This document shows positions 24,881 to 36,725 of a DNA stretch of 51,674 bases, in pieces (position 1 is the stretch's first letter; the number at the start of each line of letters is the position of its first letter). The notes under the pieces are model-generated. The model made no database searches. It had not been told where the DNA came from and saw only the letters and a program-made list of their open reading frames with translations. Source of the DNA: Haplomitrium mnioides (lineage: Eukaryota; Marchantiophyta; Haplomitriopsida; Calobryales); the NCBI GenBank assembly GCA_049999725.1, contig JBNGIS010017991.1, positions 1 through 51,674 on the forward strand, in the 5' to 3' direction. Both the position numbers and the translations under genes were made by a program.

Positions 24881-25566
24881 CTCCTTTTGCAACCATATTG
24901 AATGCTAATAGAGTCAAACGTTACTATTCTTGATAGTTGTGTTTTTTTGTGTGTTTCAATTTTCTACTCAGTTTTCCACCATTCGTTGTTTGTAATTCAT
25001 GCTGGAAACATCCTTGTGTTTGTGTGCATCCCTGGCTGTCCTCTGTTGTATAGTCCTATAGTAGGTGGTTCTGGTTGGGTTTGACTTCTCCTCTTGCTCA
25101 AACAAATAAACACTCCTCCAAATACCTATGGTTTTTCAGAACAGATTCTTCAAAGAGCTTTTACTTTCTCTCCAAGGGATTAAGCTATCATACCAACAAA
25201 GGTCACAAACAGTCTTTTGGGTAATGGAAACTTTGGGATTACATACAACAATGGGTGCAGAATACCAGCGAAGGGTGTTGAGTGTTATACATTGAGAGTT
25301 ACTTTTTTCAAGATCTATCCAGAGTGGTATCCATGTCAGTTTGTCTCTTAATCACTTCGATATTTAGTCAACATACACAAGATTTCCAAGGGTTCTGTTT
25401 GGCAACTTCAATTGGCAAACATTCTTCGGCTCACACCAAATGTACTTGCGGACTTCTTCACTAGCATTTAACAGGGTTTTCAATCTTGTTCTTCACCGAG
25501 ATTTTCAAGCTACTCCTTTTAGTAGTGAAAATTTGTTTCTCCTTGTTGCATGGACGCTCCAAGCTC

Positions 25567-25575
25567 AAGGAGGGG
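25567..25575 (+). other. Polypurine tract of element 1
   Basis: AAGGAGGGG three bases before the 3' LTR start TGTTAAGG. This is the expected place for plus-strand priming. Confidence 0.75.
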
Positions 25576-25578
25576 CTA

Positions 25579-25762
25579 TGTTAAGGGAGCTTCTACCGAT
25601 AGCTCTTTTAGCTACTAAAATGATATATAGATAGTACCATTTTTGGCATTTAACTAGGGAAAACAATATGATAATAAATTTTATTTGTTTTAAATCTTGA
25701 GTTAAAGTAGGTTTAGGGAAAATGATGTAAGGCACAGAACAGTCAAGGGAACCAATGGACAT

Positions 25763-25803
<41 letters not shown>

Positions 25804-27353
25804 TATATTTCAGTTTTTACTAAGTAACTATTGGAAGACAACAAGGAGGGTAAAAGTGACAGTGGGCAGCTCTGGCAAACCTGTCATTGGAGATTAAAGA
25901 GCGCTAGCAACAATTTATTTTCCTATCATTAAGATGTTTATTAAGTCTCAAGTGGGCCATGAGGAGGAAGCGCCAATTTTAAGAATCAACAGCCAAGAAT
26001 TAAAGGGAAAAACGGTTGGTGGCAAGTTTATGGTTAAGCGGTAGGGACAGGTTGTTGGCTGAAATCAGAGATACAAGGTAGTGGAAAAAATGATTTTAGG
26101 GGGGTTCTCGTTGGCTATCTCACGCTCTCTCTCTCTCAATCTGGGTCTTCTCTTCCTTCTTATTTTCTGGTTATGATGGGTGGTGGAAAGATGTTTTTGT
26201 AAAGGAGGTTGAGCATGCATATACTTGTAGAGGAGAGTGATAATCAATGTGAGCTGAAGTGGAAAGGCAATGGCAAACCGAAAGAGTGGAGTATGGCTCA
26301 ATGGCATTCTGTGGTGGACTTGAGGATCTGAATTGAGCTGCCTATAGTGGAGTCGGGTGGAATGGTTTTCCTCATGTCAGAAATATCCTACGGTACTTGT
26401 TTGTTGAGTTCCATGTGTTTAGTATGTGTCAAGTCTAGTTCTAGAAATCGTACTCTCAACTGATGCCCTGAATGTAAACACTGCTATGATCTGGTAAATC
26501 AAGATTTTGATTGTAAGTATTTCGCTCGTGGTGTTTAGTGTGTGTTGCATGTGGGCCTTGGAAAATTTGAGTTGCAATTCTGGTCAAAATTTTTTCTTCA
26601 GTTTATCAGTGAGCATCAAATAGTCTCGATATGAGCCAACTAATTCTAGAATAAGCTGATTACACCTATGAGCATAATGTTCAGTAGAAGTGACCATTTG
26701 CAACATTGTATAACTTGTTAGATGAACCTCAAAGAGAGCTTTCCAACGCATTCAAGAACGCAAGAAACGTACACCATCTCAAACCTCAAATATGTGAATT
26801 TCTACTCAACTATTCACAGGTAACAATTGGAATTTTCTGGTGACTCCTGCAACTTTTCGACATCAGTTGCGAATTTTGGGTGACTGCTGGGACTTTCAAA
26901 TAACCGGTGAACTTTCCAGTCATCAGTACCTTTCCCGGCAACTACTGTTTTTTCCGTTACGGCCAAAAGGTTTCCGTTTACATTTTCCATCTGTCGACAT
27001 CCATCTAATTTTCAAAGAGACCCTTTGGACATATGAATTTATCTTGGCGTAGACACCTCCATTTGTAGTGAAATTTGGCTTGTTGGATGCATTTTGAAAG
27101 GCTCTCTCCATTGAGTGAAGATTCAAAATCAAGGATTTTTTATAGACCCCTCAAATTTTCAGTTGAGTTCTTTGATCTTCTTAGTGATATAACACATTTT
27201 GGAGTTTTGTCTGCTGATAAACACAGTGTTAGGTTTTTCTCCCGTTTCCCCTCGCAAGTCACCATTCTACTCAGTCCCCACAATATGTTCTGGAGGGCTA
27301 GTTAGCAACTCCCTTCTACCTTTTATGCAGCTACTGGCCCTCTGTCTACAACA
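25579..27353 (+). repeat. 3' LTR of Gypsy element 1
   Basis: About 1.78 kb, starts TGTTAAGGGAGC and ends CTACAACA, with canonical TG..CA ends. It aligns with the 5' LTR apart from a deletion of about 67 bp near 26607 and a shorter TG run (25768-25801). Confidence 0.88.
25768..25801. repeat. (TG)n microsatellite in the 3' LTR
   Basis: About 17 TG units at the position equivalent to the longer run of the 5' LTR. Confidence 0.95.
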
Positions 27354-27558
27354 ATCTTCCTGGGCACAAAGGTATCTAATTTAACAAAAGCCATCTTTTT
27401 CCTCAATATACTTGCCATCATGCTTAATGCTTTGGGTAGTCTATCACTCACCTCCAAGGAATTGCATTTGAACAAATCTCTAGCTTCCGGTCAAAAATAG
27501 AACTTTTTTATGAACATGAATCTTGGAATTCTAACCTCTTCTTGTCTTTGAAAACTCC

Positions 27559-27958
27559 NNNNNNNNNNNNNNNNNNNNNNNNNNNNNNNNNNNNNNNNNN
27601 NNNNNNNNNNNNNNNNNNNNNNNNNNNNNNNNNNNNNNNNNNNNNNNNNNNNNNNNNNNNNNNNNNNNNNNNNNNNNNNNNNNNNNNNNNNNNNNNNNNN
27701 NNNNNNNNNNNNNNNNNNNNNNNNNNNNNNNNNNNNNNNNNNNNNNNNNNNNNNNNNNNNNNNNNNNNNNNNNNNNNNNNNNNNNNNNNNNNNNNNNNNN
27801 NNNNNNNNNNNNNNNNNNNNNNNNNNNNNNNNNNNNNNNNNNNNNNNNNNNNNNNNNNNNNNNNNNNNNNNNNNNNNNNNNNNNNNNNNNNNNNNNNNNN
27901 NNNNNNNNNNNNNNNNNNNNNNNNNNNNNNNNNNNNNNNNNNNNNNNNNNNNNNNNNN
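27559..27958. other. Assembly gap of 400 N
   Basis: Gap between element 1 and copy E. The 205 bases before it (27354-27558) show no recognisable gene. Confidence 0.98.
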
Positions 27959-28042
27959 TGCCATTTTCAATCGTTTGTTTTTTGTGAAGTTTTGTTTGTC
28001 TGTTTTTTGTTCTCAAATTCCATCAGTTTTTACTTTCGAGAA

Positions 28043-30440
28043 ATGACAACACATGTCAATGTTTCCAAACCAGCTCAACCAAAGCCTTTTAGGTTTTTGG
28101 ATGCTATGAAGGTTTTAAAGCCAAAAAAACTAAATTGAGAATGGCTACTTAATTGTGGAGCCGTGAAATACATCAATCAACACCTTTATCTTTTTGCTAG
28201 TAAAGGTGAAATATATAACTTGTGCCTTTTGGTTCAAATAACCATGATTAGAGAGTGGCAACAAGCCAACATCAGGTTGCTTGTATAGTCAATGGATAGC
28301 ACTACCCTCTACAATGCTTCTCGCAAACAATTTTGCTTTACGGAGATGAATTAGAGGGACATCTTCACCAAGCATCTATAGTCAGCTAAGGATGACGGCA
28401 AGGTAAGAAATGAAAGCTATTTTTCATTTTTCTAATGCGCTCTTATACTCTTTACTCCATGTGCATATGGGCTCCTTAGTCCATATGCGTATGGAATTCA
28501 AAACCCCTTTGCGCTTGGAGCTCCAAGTTACTGCGTGCATGGACTTCAGAGTTTATGCGTTCTTGGACTCCCAAGTCCATGCGTTCTTGGACTCCCAAGT
28601 CCATGCGTGCATGGACTTTGGAGTTTTTTTGTGCAAGGACTCCTAAGTCCCTACGCATATGGCTTTGGAGTCCCTACTCGCGTTTAGTTAGCAACTCCTT
28701 TTTTAGCTTAAACTGTAGGTTCAAAAGTTTAACTTCCTAAAAAACATATGGAGCTTCTTTGTGCAATATGTTTGATTTTTTTATTTTTGTTTTCAACTTA
28801 CTCAATATTTGGCAGACTTAGTTGATGCCTACCATGACTCAAAGGGTGTCAAACAAGACTTCATCAAGCTGGCCATTAGCATCAAGCTACTGAAGACATT
28901 CAAGTGAAGCAACATAGTGTTGCATCCAAGCGCAACAACCATGTCAATGGCAACAACACCAAGACCATCAGCTACCAAAAAGAGAAAGGCGGTGAAGCTA
29001 GTCGAGGCTCCAAAAAAAGAAGAAACATGTCGTCCCAAAGAAGAACCATATTCTTGAACCCATTATTCAAGAGGAGCCAGCCCCCTCCCACTCTCCAATA
29101 AGGCCATCTTTGTCTACCCTTTTGTCTTCAACATCGAGCAGCTTAAGGGAGGAAGCAAAGCTGGAGCAAGTTCAGGCTCTAATGTCTAGACCAAAAAGGC
29201 AATCGCATAATAGAATGTGAACATTTCAAGAACGTAAGCAAGTGGACCCTCAAACAGTGGCTGAGGAAGACAAAAATAAAATTAGGGAGTCTACAATCCA
29301 GTGATGTAGAGTCAGAGAGGAAACTATTACAATTTGGTTGGAGAATTTAAACCTTCCAAAACCTAGAATGGACAGCTAGGGGCCAATCTAGATTAGGAGG
29401 CTGAATGAAGACTTTGTTGAGCTTTTGGTGTAGAGAATGCTAACCAATAAATATGCACAATTTTTTTTATTGTTGTCATTGACCCAAAGTCTAGGTTAAG
29501 GGATAAGTCATAGTTCAATTTGAGAAACCTTAACAAGTATTGGTACGAGATTGCAAGAGGCAATCACAGTGCTGCCGCAAGGCAACTTTTAATCACAAAA
29601 TATGGAGTGAAGAATCCAATGTTGTCGCTATGTAACTATTATGTGTATGTTGGCTTGACTCCAATAGAGGCCCGTATTTTTGCAACGGCTGACAATTACG
29701 ACCAAAGATACAGGTTAGAAATGACCTCAATTGAAAAAGTTGAATATTGGCATCAGAGGTTATGGAGAGTGGGATGGTGTCATCTTAAAAATAAAAAATA
29801 GAGTTGGTGTTGGAGACCTTGGAGATTAAGCTGAAGTCAACTCTTGAGAAGATAGCCACTTGTTAAGACAATTGGTTCCAGTTTGCATTTCAAAGTGGTG
29901 AGCTTTGGGATTTACAATAGAGTATTTTTTCAATGTGGGAGAAGAACACCATCAAAGACTAGAAGTCGAAGACCCAAGGTTGCTTCAGAATATAGGACAT
30001 AAAGTGGACACCTTTGAGGTCCCTTCAAGGTCTTCAGATGATGCAAGCGAGGGTCCTCAAAAAATCATGCAAAGTGTGTTTAGTTGTCCAACTGTGTTGA
30101 CCAAGCTTAAACATCCAACAGATGATGTTCTTGTGAATGTTTACCAAAAGCCTCAAGCTTTGTTCAATGTTTTCATTGACCATTTAACAACATGGCAAGA
30201 CTGGATTTTAGATCTTTGCTCTAGGTTCAACACAAGCCTTGTTTGTGCTTTAAAGCTTATGCAAAATTGCATCGTAGTGGAATACAATAGACGTCAATCT
30301 ATCTATATTCCTTAGAGAGTTTTGACGATGGTTTATTTGCCATTTGATATGACCAAGTCGTAGATAGTATATGCACCCCACAAGGAGCCTATTCCTTTTG
30401 GTATTGTAGATGCATCTGGTGATTCTATTACGATTTATTT
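28043..30440 (+). pseudogene. PM family copy E with an exon 2-to-exon 4 deletion
   Basis: Exon 1 is 28043-28402 with an ATG start and donor gtaaga. Exon 2 starts at about 28806; the acceptor reads CAA instead of CAG, so it is damaged. The ParB-like block (about 29400-29860) includes Y-E-I-A-R-G-N-H-S-A-A-A and the T-P-I-E-A-R-I-F-A-T block. At about 30034 exon 2 sequence passes directly into exon 4 sequence, so intron 2, exon 3 and intron 3 are missing. The methyltransferase motif I is mutated (D-L-C-S-R-F-N-T-S). The shared TAG lies at 30313-30315. The chimeric joint excludes function as a full methyltransferase. Confidence 0.6.
28450..28690. repeat. Palindromic array in intron 1 of copy E
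   Basis: About ten units of the self-complementary 24-nt repeat lie in intron 1 (28403-28805). Two adjacent units near 28555-28600 are almost identical, hinting at recent unit duplication. Confidence 0.87.
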
Positions 30441-30529
30441 TCTTCACGATTTAATTTCTTTCACAAAATTATTTTTGAACAAAACATATTTGTTTATAAA
30501 AATAAGCAACAAGGTCTATGCTTGCATGG

Positions 30530-30960
30530 AAGGTCCTTGCATCTAATTACTCAATAGTAGGTGCTCGCTTGGGCTTTAGTTGTCCATTCGCGCATTGGCT
30601 TTAGTTGTTCAAGCTTGCATGGGCTTCAACTATCCATGCGCACATAGGCTTTAGTTGATCAAACTCATGCGGGCTTTAGTTGTCCATGCAAGCATGGGCT
30701 TTAGTTGTTCAATCTTGCGTCGGCTTTAATTGTCCAAGCACACATTGATTTGAGTAGTCTTTTCACAATTTCGCTTCAACAATCCTCTTGTGCTAATTGG
30801 GTTTTAGTTCAAAGTTCATGCACGTGACAACCTTAACATTCCACGCGTGTTTGAAATTCAGCACTCTAAGTATATAAGTTGCTTCTACAATCTCTGCGCG
30901 CATAAGCTTTAAGACTATAATTCAAAGTTCTTGGGCACTTTAGCATTTTTTTTATTGAAT
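30530..30960. repeat. Array variant with a GGCTTTAGTTG linker
   Basis: Here the CATGCGCGCATG-like core alternates with GGCTTTAGTTGTC instead of GGACTTCGAAGTCC, for example at 30660-30700. The period is about 25-28 nt and decays toward 30960. The linker is no longer palindromic although the core still is. Confidence 0.7.
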
Positions 30961-30965
30961 ATGTT

Positions 30966-31155
30966 CTTGAAACCTCATGTGCGCATAGCAGCCGCTACTT
31001 TGAACTAGGAACAGGCTACTTAGAATAGGAACTCCCTTTTTTTTTAGAAAAATTGTGATTTTTCATATCAAAAAACATAAAAAACGGGATTAATTTTTGA
31101 AAACAAAAAGTATATGAGTTTTTTGGATTTGTTTCTAGTCGTTTCAACAAGCGTG
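30966..31155 (+). repeat. Repeat R1 downstream of copy E
   Basis: The block containing GCCGCTACTTTGAACTAGGA and TTGTGATTTTTCATATC recurs in direct orientation at 51450-51674 (R2) and, more diverged and inverted, at about 47600-47755 (R3). This suggests an element terminus or subterminal repeat. Confidence 0.7.
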
Positions 31156-31745
31156 ATACATCGAAGGTCAATTTTGTTATTTAAAATCAATCAATATTAC
31201 TAGTTTTTATGAAAATATTGGAAAACTCGAGTTTGTTTAAAAGCATACAATTTATAGTAAGTTTTCATCAAAAAATTGCATTTATTATCGATTACAATTT
31301 TTAGCCCAAAAGTTTAAATGCATGTCACAAGAAACTATTTTGACATATGTTTCATTGCACAAACTTTAGACGCACGTAGACATAGTGCTTTTTTGAACTT
31401 TTTTGTTGAAAAAATATTACAAAATACAAAGAGAAAGCCTAAGGGGACTGGAAGTCAAGGGAATGAGTTTGCAATAGTAAACACAAAAACAAAGAAAACA
31501 AAACATTGCATAGATTTAGGAGCTTTATTTTAAACATTAAGAAAAAAAGAAGCGTTCAGCTTAAGTTCAAAATCTATGCAATCAAAAGTGAACGTAGGCT
31601 TTCAAAAATGATTCCAGCAATTTAAAATATTTCATAGTTCAACGAAGCATATACAAAAACGTATCATAGTTTAGAATCAAAAAGGCAGTAGCTAAGGAGA
31701 TTGAATTAAGATTGTAAACAAGAAACATATCCAAGTTTTAGACTT
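31156..31745. other. AT-rich spacer, no gene seen
   Basis: No coding or structured feature could be supported in this stretch. Confidence 0.4.
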
Positions 31746-33857
31746 GATTCAACCAAACAAAGGGATTTCTCTGTCGAGCGAGGGAGGTCTCGTTTTCTGG
31801 CTTCGATTTTTTTTCTTCAATTTGGTCCTGGAACAAAGAAAACGTTGCAAGCAACAAAAGGCAAATTGTTGAGCAGAAACATCTTCATTGCTGCTCAGGT
31901 TTCGGCGAGCAAGAATCATTGAACAGAGTGTTTGGGGTGGTCTCTCATCAAGCAAGGATTCATCTATTGAACAACGTCAATATTTCTGCGTTGAAGAGCA
32001 GAAAATTGCGATTTCAAGATCTGGTGGCAAAGTCGCTATAGGTTCTTCATCAAGCAGATTTGTGCATCGAGGTGCAGAGTTTTTAATGAGCAGAGCTTGA
32101 GCATTTGAGTTGCAAACATATGTGATTTCTGTAGGCAAATCAAAAAGGCTGCTATAGGAGAATCCCTAAATCCCCATGGATCTCTCCTCGACGAAATTTG
32201 CAGGCTTGTAAAGATGTTGCAACATGTTTTCTGATGAGACTTCGTCGAAACATCTTTGACATTTCTTGTAGATGAAAATTGTGAAGAAGGCAGCTATAAT
32301 TTATGCATCAAGAGAAGCTTGTTTGGCAAATTTTTGTGAGGAGCAACCTCAGTCATTAGTGTTGGGCTTTTGGTCATAGCTGAGCTGCACTAGTAATTCG
32401 ATCAAACAATGTTCATGCAAGCAAGAGCAGTGATTTGATGATTTTGCCTTTACAATCTTCCTTTCCTTGTTCTCCATGAGCTTTCTACTTCAGCAAGTTC
32501 AGGCAGTGAGTTTATTTCAGCATTTGACCATCAAGCAAGCTGTTTGGTGCCACATCTGTTTGTCAACAACTTTTGTTTTCCTTTGAGAAGGTTGGCATGA
32601 TCTCTTGCGTGCAGCAAAGGCAAGGTTCAGCAGCACATTTGCATGGAATTTTATCGAGCAGGAGACACTGCTGTAAAGCTTGTCTGATTTTGCTACAAAG
32701 GATTTTCACAGCCTTGCCACAACATTTTTCTAGCACCCACAAGCAAAAGACTTTTGAAGAAGCTTTCAAAGTATAGACCAGTGGGTTGCAAAGGCAAACA
32801 CATGCAAAGCTGGTATTTTTGGTTGGTCAGCACTTGGTGAATGATAGTGTAATATTGGCAGTAGGCTGGATTTCTGTCAATGACTACATTGCAGGGGATG
32901 GATGCACTGGAATAGTTCTGTTTGGCCAGCTTATGAACTAACCTTTAGTGGAGGTTGCTAGAATTTCAGAGGAAGCATAGTTGTACTCCAACTTCTTGAG
33001 ATCGCCTATCAACATTGAGAATCCCAAGAGTTGTGAGATTGAAACAAGGGAGCACTTGACAAATAGGGATTCAACCAGAGAACATAGACTCTAATCTATA
33101 GAAGAAGAGCAGATTTGTTGCAAGGAGAAGAAGGTTACTAGCAGAAATTTGCATGAATCGCCAAGATCAAAATCACAAGACCAGAATAAAACATAGTTTG
33201 TTTTTATTGAGGCATTCCAAAATTTCAGACGAAGAAGGGCAGAGGACTCCTAGATTCTCACCCAAAGAAAGAGGCAATTTACCATTTTGGGCTGATAGGA
33301 CAGCTTTGGGCTAACCCAAAAGAGGGCCATATGCTGTTTGCATGTGGTGGTTCAGAAGCGACCCACTCCCATAAGTCTGTTTGCAACACATAGCAGGAGT
33401 ATTTGAACCAAAAACATAATTAAAAACAGAATTTTCAGAAATATAATATAATAATAATTTTCTAAATTCAAAGAGGCTGAACTAGACCCTCCGCTGAATG
33501 GTGCAAGGGTGGCAGGAGTCCACCAGCATGCTCCTAGGGCGCAGGCTATCTGGAAGCCTAGATTTTTGCTGCGGTGAAGCAGGAAAACCTGAAGAATTGT
33601 TTGCAGAAAACTGAAGATCTATTTGCTGTGCTCTGAAGGTGAGCAACAAAATTTTGTTTTGAATTGTCAACTTTTGCTCCTAGATTGAGGAGAATACCAA
33701 TCAACTAGGATTGGCCAGCAAGGTGTACTCTGTCCAGAAGAGAAGGAAGGGTCACTTGTGCTGATTTGCGCATTTCAACCGACTTGTGAGCAAGTGGCTG
33801 AGTGACCATAGCACAGCCTATGAGCTATGAGTGAGTTCAGCTGAGCGGAGGTCAACA
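31746..33857. other. Unassigned sequence before the element 2 gag
   Basis: Base composition shifts to richer G+C near 31746 and stays so into the gag of element 2. Words such as CATCAAGCA and GAGCAG recur. It could be the 5' LTR and leader of element 2. However, I find no copy of the 3' repeat (40196-40724) in it and no clear primer-binding site. Confidence 0.35.
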
Positions 33858-33877
33858 CGGAGCCAGAGGGTGGGAGA

Positions 33878-34963
33878 TTGTGGTACGGCATCACTCGCAG
33901 TGGCATCCAGTTTCGACTTGCAATAAGAGCGACTCAACAGTTGGTAAGTGACCATATATCGGACGAAGAGGAGGCAACTCTTCCTATCACTCAAGTACAT
34001 TCCCCATTGTTTTGGGATATGGATGAGATGTATGGGGCCACAAAAGGGCCAAGGAGGTTCTCTGGTCCATTAGGCACCATTGATCTGGATGATTTCATCC
34101 AAGAGTTTGACACTTGGTGTGATCTGCAAACATTATGGAACTCAGCTCTCTTTACACCTTTCATAGCATGGAAAGATTTGTTTCAACACTTGGAAAGGCC
34201 GCCTATGGATGACTACCATGAATTCAAGCGGGCCCATTTGATTGAGATTGAGGATTGGAGACAATATTGGTCTCCCAATTATGTCTTCATCACCTATGGT
34301 GGAAGGGCAAGTGCCCATGTCTCTGCGACCCATACAACATCCTCTAGTGGCACTAGACATAGTATTGGTGCTTAAGAGGCAGGAGGTGTTTTTAGTACAC
34401 CTGTTCCAGTCAGTGCAACAGAGAGTGGAGGAGTTCCAGTATTTAACCATGTGGTTGAGTTTTTTGAGCTTCTCAGGCAGAATTACCAACGCGTGAAGAT
34501 GGACAAGCTGAAGAGTCTTCAAGAGTTCCAATACAAGACTGGAGAGAGCTTGAGGGAAGCTTACACCAGGATGAGGAGGCTCGTCAATGTCACAAAGGGA
34601 GTGACAAAGGCTCAAGTGGTGCAGTTTTGGTATTCCATCCTTGACAAGGATTTGAGGAGGAGAGTGAGAGATGACACCCTTCTAAGGGATTCTGATCCCA
34701 CTCTTGCCATTGTGTTTACACTATCAGAGCGCATAGAGCTTAACCTGGTGAATGAGAGAGTGGTCACTGCAGGATTTCAAAAGGAAGCGCCAAAGTTTGC
34801 ATCTCCACCCACACCTACATCACAGTCTTCACCACACAAGGGTCAGAAGGCTGGAGGGCAGTCAGCTTTACCATCTATTATATGGGTTAGCAGTCAAAAT
34901 GTTGGACATGTGCTGAAGATCCTATGCAAAGGCTATGTCCAGAGGCGAGGAAGCCACGAGTAG
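33878..34963 (+). pseudogene. Gag of element 2
   Basis: A single frame with an in-frame TAA near 34373 covers about 360 codons. The later part shows the capsid-like pattern F-F-E-L-L-R-Q-N-Y, L-Q-E-F-Q-Y-K-T-G-E-S and F-W-Y-S-I-L, followed by a Pro/Ser-rich linker. A small frame change near 34900 leads into the zinc knuckle. Confidence 0.7.
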
Positions 34964-35001
34964 CACGTTCTGGAGATGCAAGTGCAGCTGGCGAGCAGCA
35001 A

Positions 35002-35043
35002 TGTGACCATTATGGGGTCATGGGTCACACTAGGGATCGATGT
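35002..35043 (+). pseudogene. Zinc knuckle of element 2 gag
   Basis: C-D-H-Y-G-V-M-G-H-T-R-D-R-C fits C-x2-C-x4-H-x4-C with Tyr in place of the second Cys, consistent with one G-to-A change. An Arg/Gly-rich stretch follows at about 35095-35150. Confidence 0.7.
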
Positions 35044-35749
35044 TTTTCGCTTCACTCAAAGCTGCGATGAGGAGGAGCTCGCACAGGTGAGCAAGGTAGA
35101 GGTGGGCGAGGTGGTCGTGGTAGAGGAGCATCACCAACTAAGAGAGCTAGGGTGGGTGCTCCAACAGCTATTGTGGATCCCAAGGATGCTAGGATCGCAC
35201 AGTTGGAGCAGTAGTTAGCTATCATGACTATAGCTTAGGCAAGGCCCAACTCTGGAGGTGAAGCCTCTACTTCATACGTAGCTGATGGGGATTTAGCTGG
35301 TATGAGATTCATGTGTGGGACGACCCACATTGATGCGTCTGCAACGGTGACCAAAGCAACACCTCTAGAGAGGCACGATTGAGCAGGTTGCTTGTCAGAT
35401 TCAGTGGACCAGTTGGGGGTTCAATTTCACAGCCTATGGCATTATCAACATTTTCTGGGGTTATCACCGATTATTCTGACTTGCTGGAGGGGAATGCACA
35501 TGCAGCCAATATTCCTTCTGTTGAAGAGGCGTATTCAGAGGTTGCAAGGCCAACATCATCGTCGTCAGGTGAGGTGATTCCTGTGAGTGGAAGTAAGGAG
35601 AGGTTGTGGCAAGTACAGGCATCCAAGTTGGTTGAGGATGTTTGGCATGATGCATTTGGGCTAGGTCATGTACTGGATGGTTCTATCACACCTGGACTTG
35701 TAAATCTTTCACCATTAGATACTATGCTGATTTCATGGCAGTATCCTGT

Positions 35750-36725
35750 TGATGGTGTTTGTTTGTTGGAGTTGTTTGGAGGCATTAGTACAGGGTTAGC
35801 TGCTGTGCTCCATGCAGGGATTCTAGTTTGGCGGTATTTGTATGTGGAGAAGGGTGAGATGGCCCGCATAATCTCCTTGAGGCATGTGGCGCTAATGGTT
35901 GAGCAATTTCCACAATTTCTTTCAGTTAGTGCAGTGTGAGGTTATCTGCATGTATTGCTGGCCGATATTTTATTGTTGGGGGCGGACCACTTCGCTAGAG
36001 TGGAGCTTGTTGATTTATTGATTGTAGGATGGCTATGTCAGGGCCAATGGAGGGCTGGTTTGGGTCAAGGGTTGCAAGACCCTTGCTCAAAATTTTTCTG
36101 GGAGATGTTGAGGATTCTACACCATCTCCAACTCCATCAGGTACCACTTCCTGCGTATATCTTAGAGAATGTGCCTATATTGGACGATAGTCACCAGCGC
36201 CTTGTAGAGAGTGTTTATCAAGTGCGTTCTTGGATTGGATCTATCGTATTGTTGGATGCCGCACAAGTAGGGTCACAAGCACACTAGCCATGATTGTGGT
36301 GAACTAACATGTTGCCTACTAAGGTGCTGAAGAGAGCTTATAACAAGATTACAAGATCACCAAACACCATTGTGGATGATATTTTGGATGTGGGACGTCA
36401 CGCTCAGAGGGTACTTTATGCTGGCCACCCACCATTGGCATTAGTCAACATGGTAGGTCAACCTCGTGGAGCATTGCCCACACTGGTGAGTCATCCTACG
36501 TCTTATGCATTTCAAGCGGGAGGCATTGGTCTTATTTGGGATGCAACCTTGCACAAGCTAGTGGAACCTAATGCCAATGAGAGAGAGAGAGGGCAATGGG
36601 GTTCTCCACTGGTACCACTGCTGTTGCATTTGTCGCCACGATTGAGCAACGCCATGTGCTAGGGCAAGCCATGGATTGGAATTTTCTTGCATGGATTGTG
36701 AACTTGGGGGTAGCCGAGTAGTGCC
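35750..36725 (+). pseudogene. C5-cytosine DNA methyltransferase domain inside element 2 pol
   Basis: Motif I is readable as L-F-G-G-I-S-T-G-L from 35772. Motif IV is D-L-L-I-V-G-W-L-C-Q-G-Q with the catalytic Cys codon at 36036-36038; the usual P-C reads L-C. It is followed by R-A-G-L-G-Q-G-L-x-D-P. Motif VI E-N-V is at 36165-36173. Motif VIII-like W-L-W-x-T-N is near 36290. Motif IX/X appears after a frame slip at the (GA)n run 36579-36591 as A-M-G-F-S-T-G-T-T and L-G-Q-A-M-D-W-N (36659-36682). The spacing and order fit PF00145 methyltransferases of about 330 residues. In-frame stops at 35937 and near 36285-36300 make this copy inactive as read. Retrotransposons with cytosine methyltransferases have been reported in dinoflagellates and charophyte algae; I do not know of one in a land plant. 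Confidence 0.8.
36579..36591. repeat. (GA)n run at the frameshift in the methyltransferase
   Basis: Six to seven GA units. The frame upstream and the frame carrying the last methyltransferase motifs differ across this run, so replication slippage or a sequencing indel here is likely. Confidence 0.7.

Larger units (their letters stand above)
16479..27353 (+). mobile_element. Ty3/Gypsy LTR retrotransposon, element 1, decayed
   Basis: The full structure is visible: 5' LTR (16479-18309), primer-binding site, gag, zinc knuckles, protease, reverse transcriptase, RNase H, integrase, polypurine tract and 3' LTR (25579-27353). The domain order RT-RNase H-integrase defines the Ty3/Gypsy group. No chromodomain is seen after the integrase. 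All frames are interrupted by stops and small indels. The LTRs are still clearly alignable over their length. The bases flanking the two ends (CTTTA left, ATCTT right) do not match, so no target duplication is visible. Confidence 0.88.

Noticed and set aside
27491-28138. Long reading frames crossing the 400-N gap
   Set aside because: They are open only because unknown bases were passed through; the true coding start of copy E is the ATG at 28043.
35379-35939. A nested, separate gene inside element 2
   Set aside because: It keeps strand and largely frame with the flanking pol segments and I see no own promoter, introns or target duplication, so a captured pol domain is simpler.
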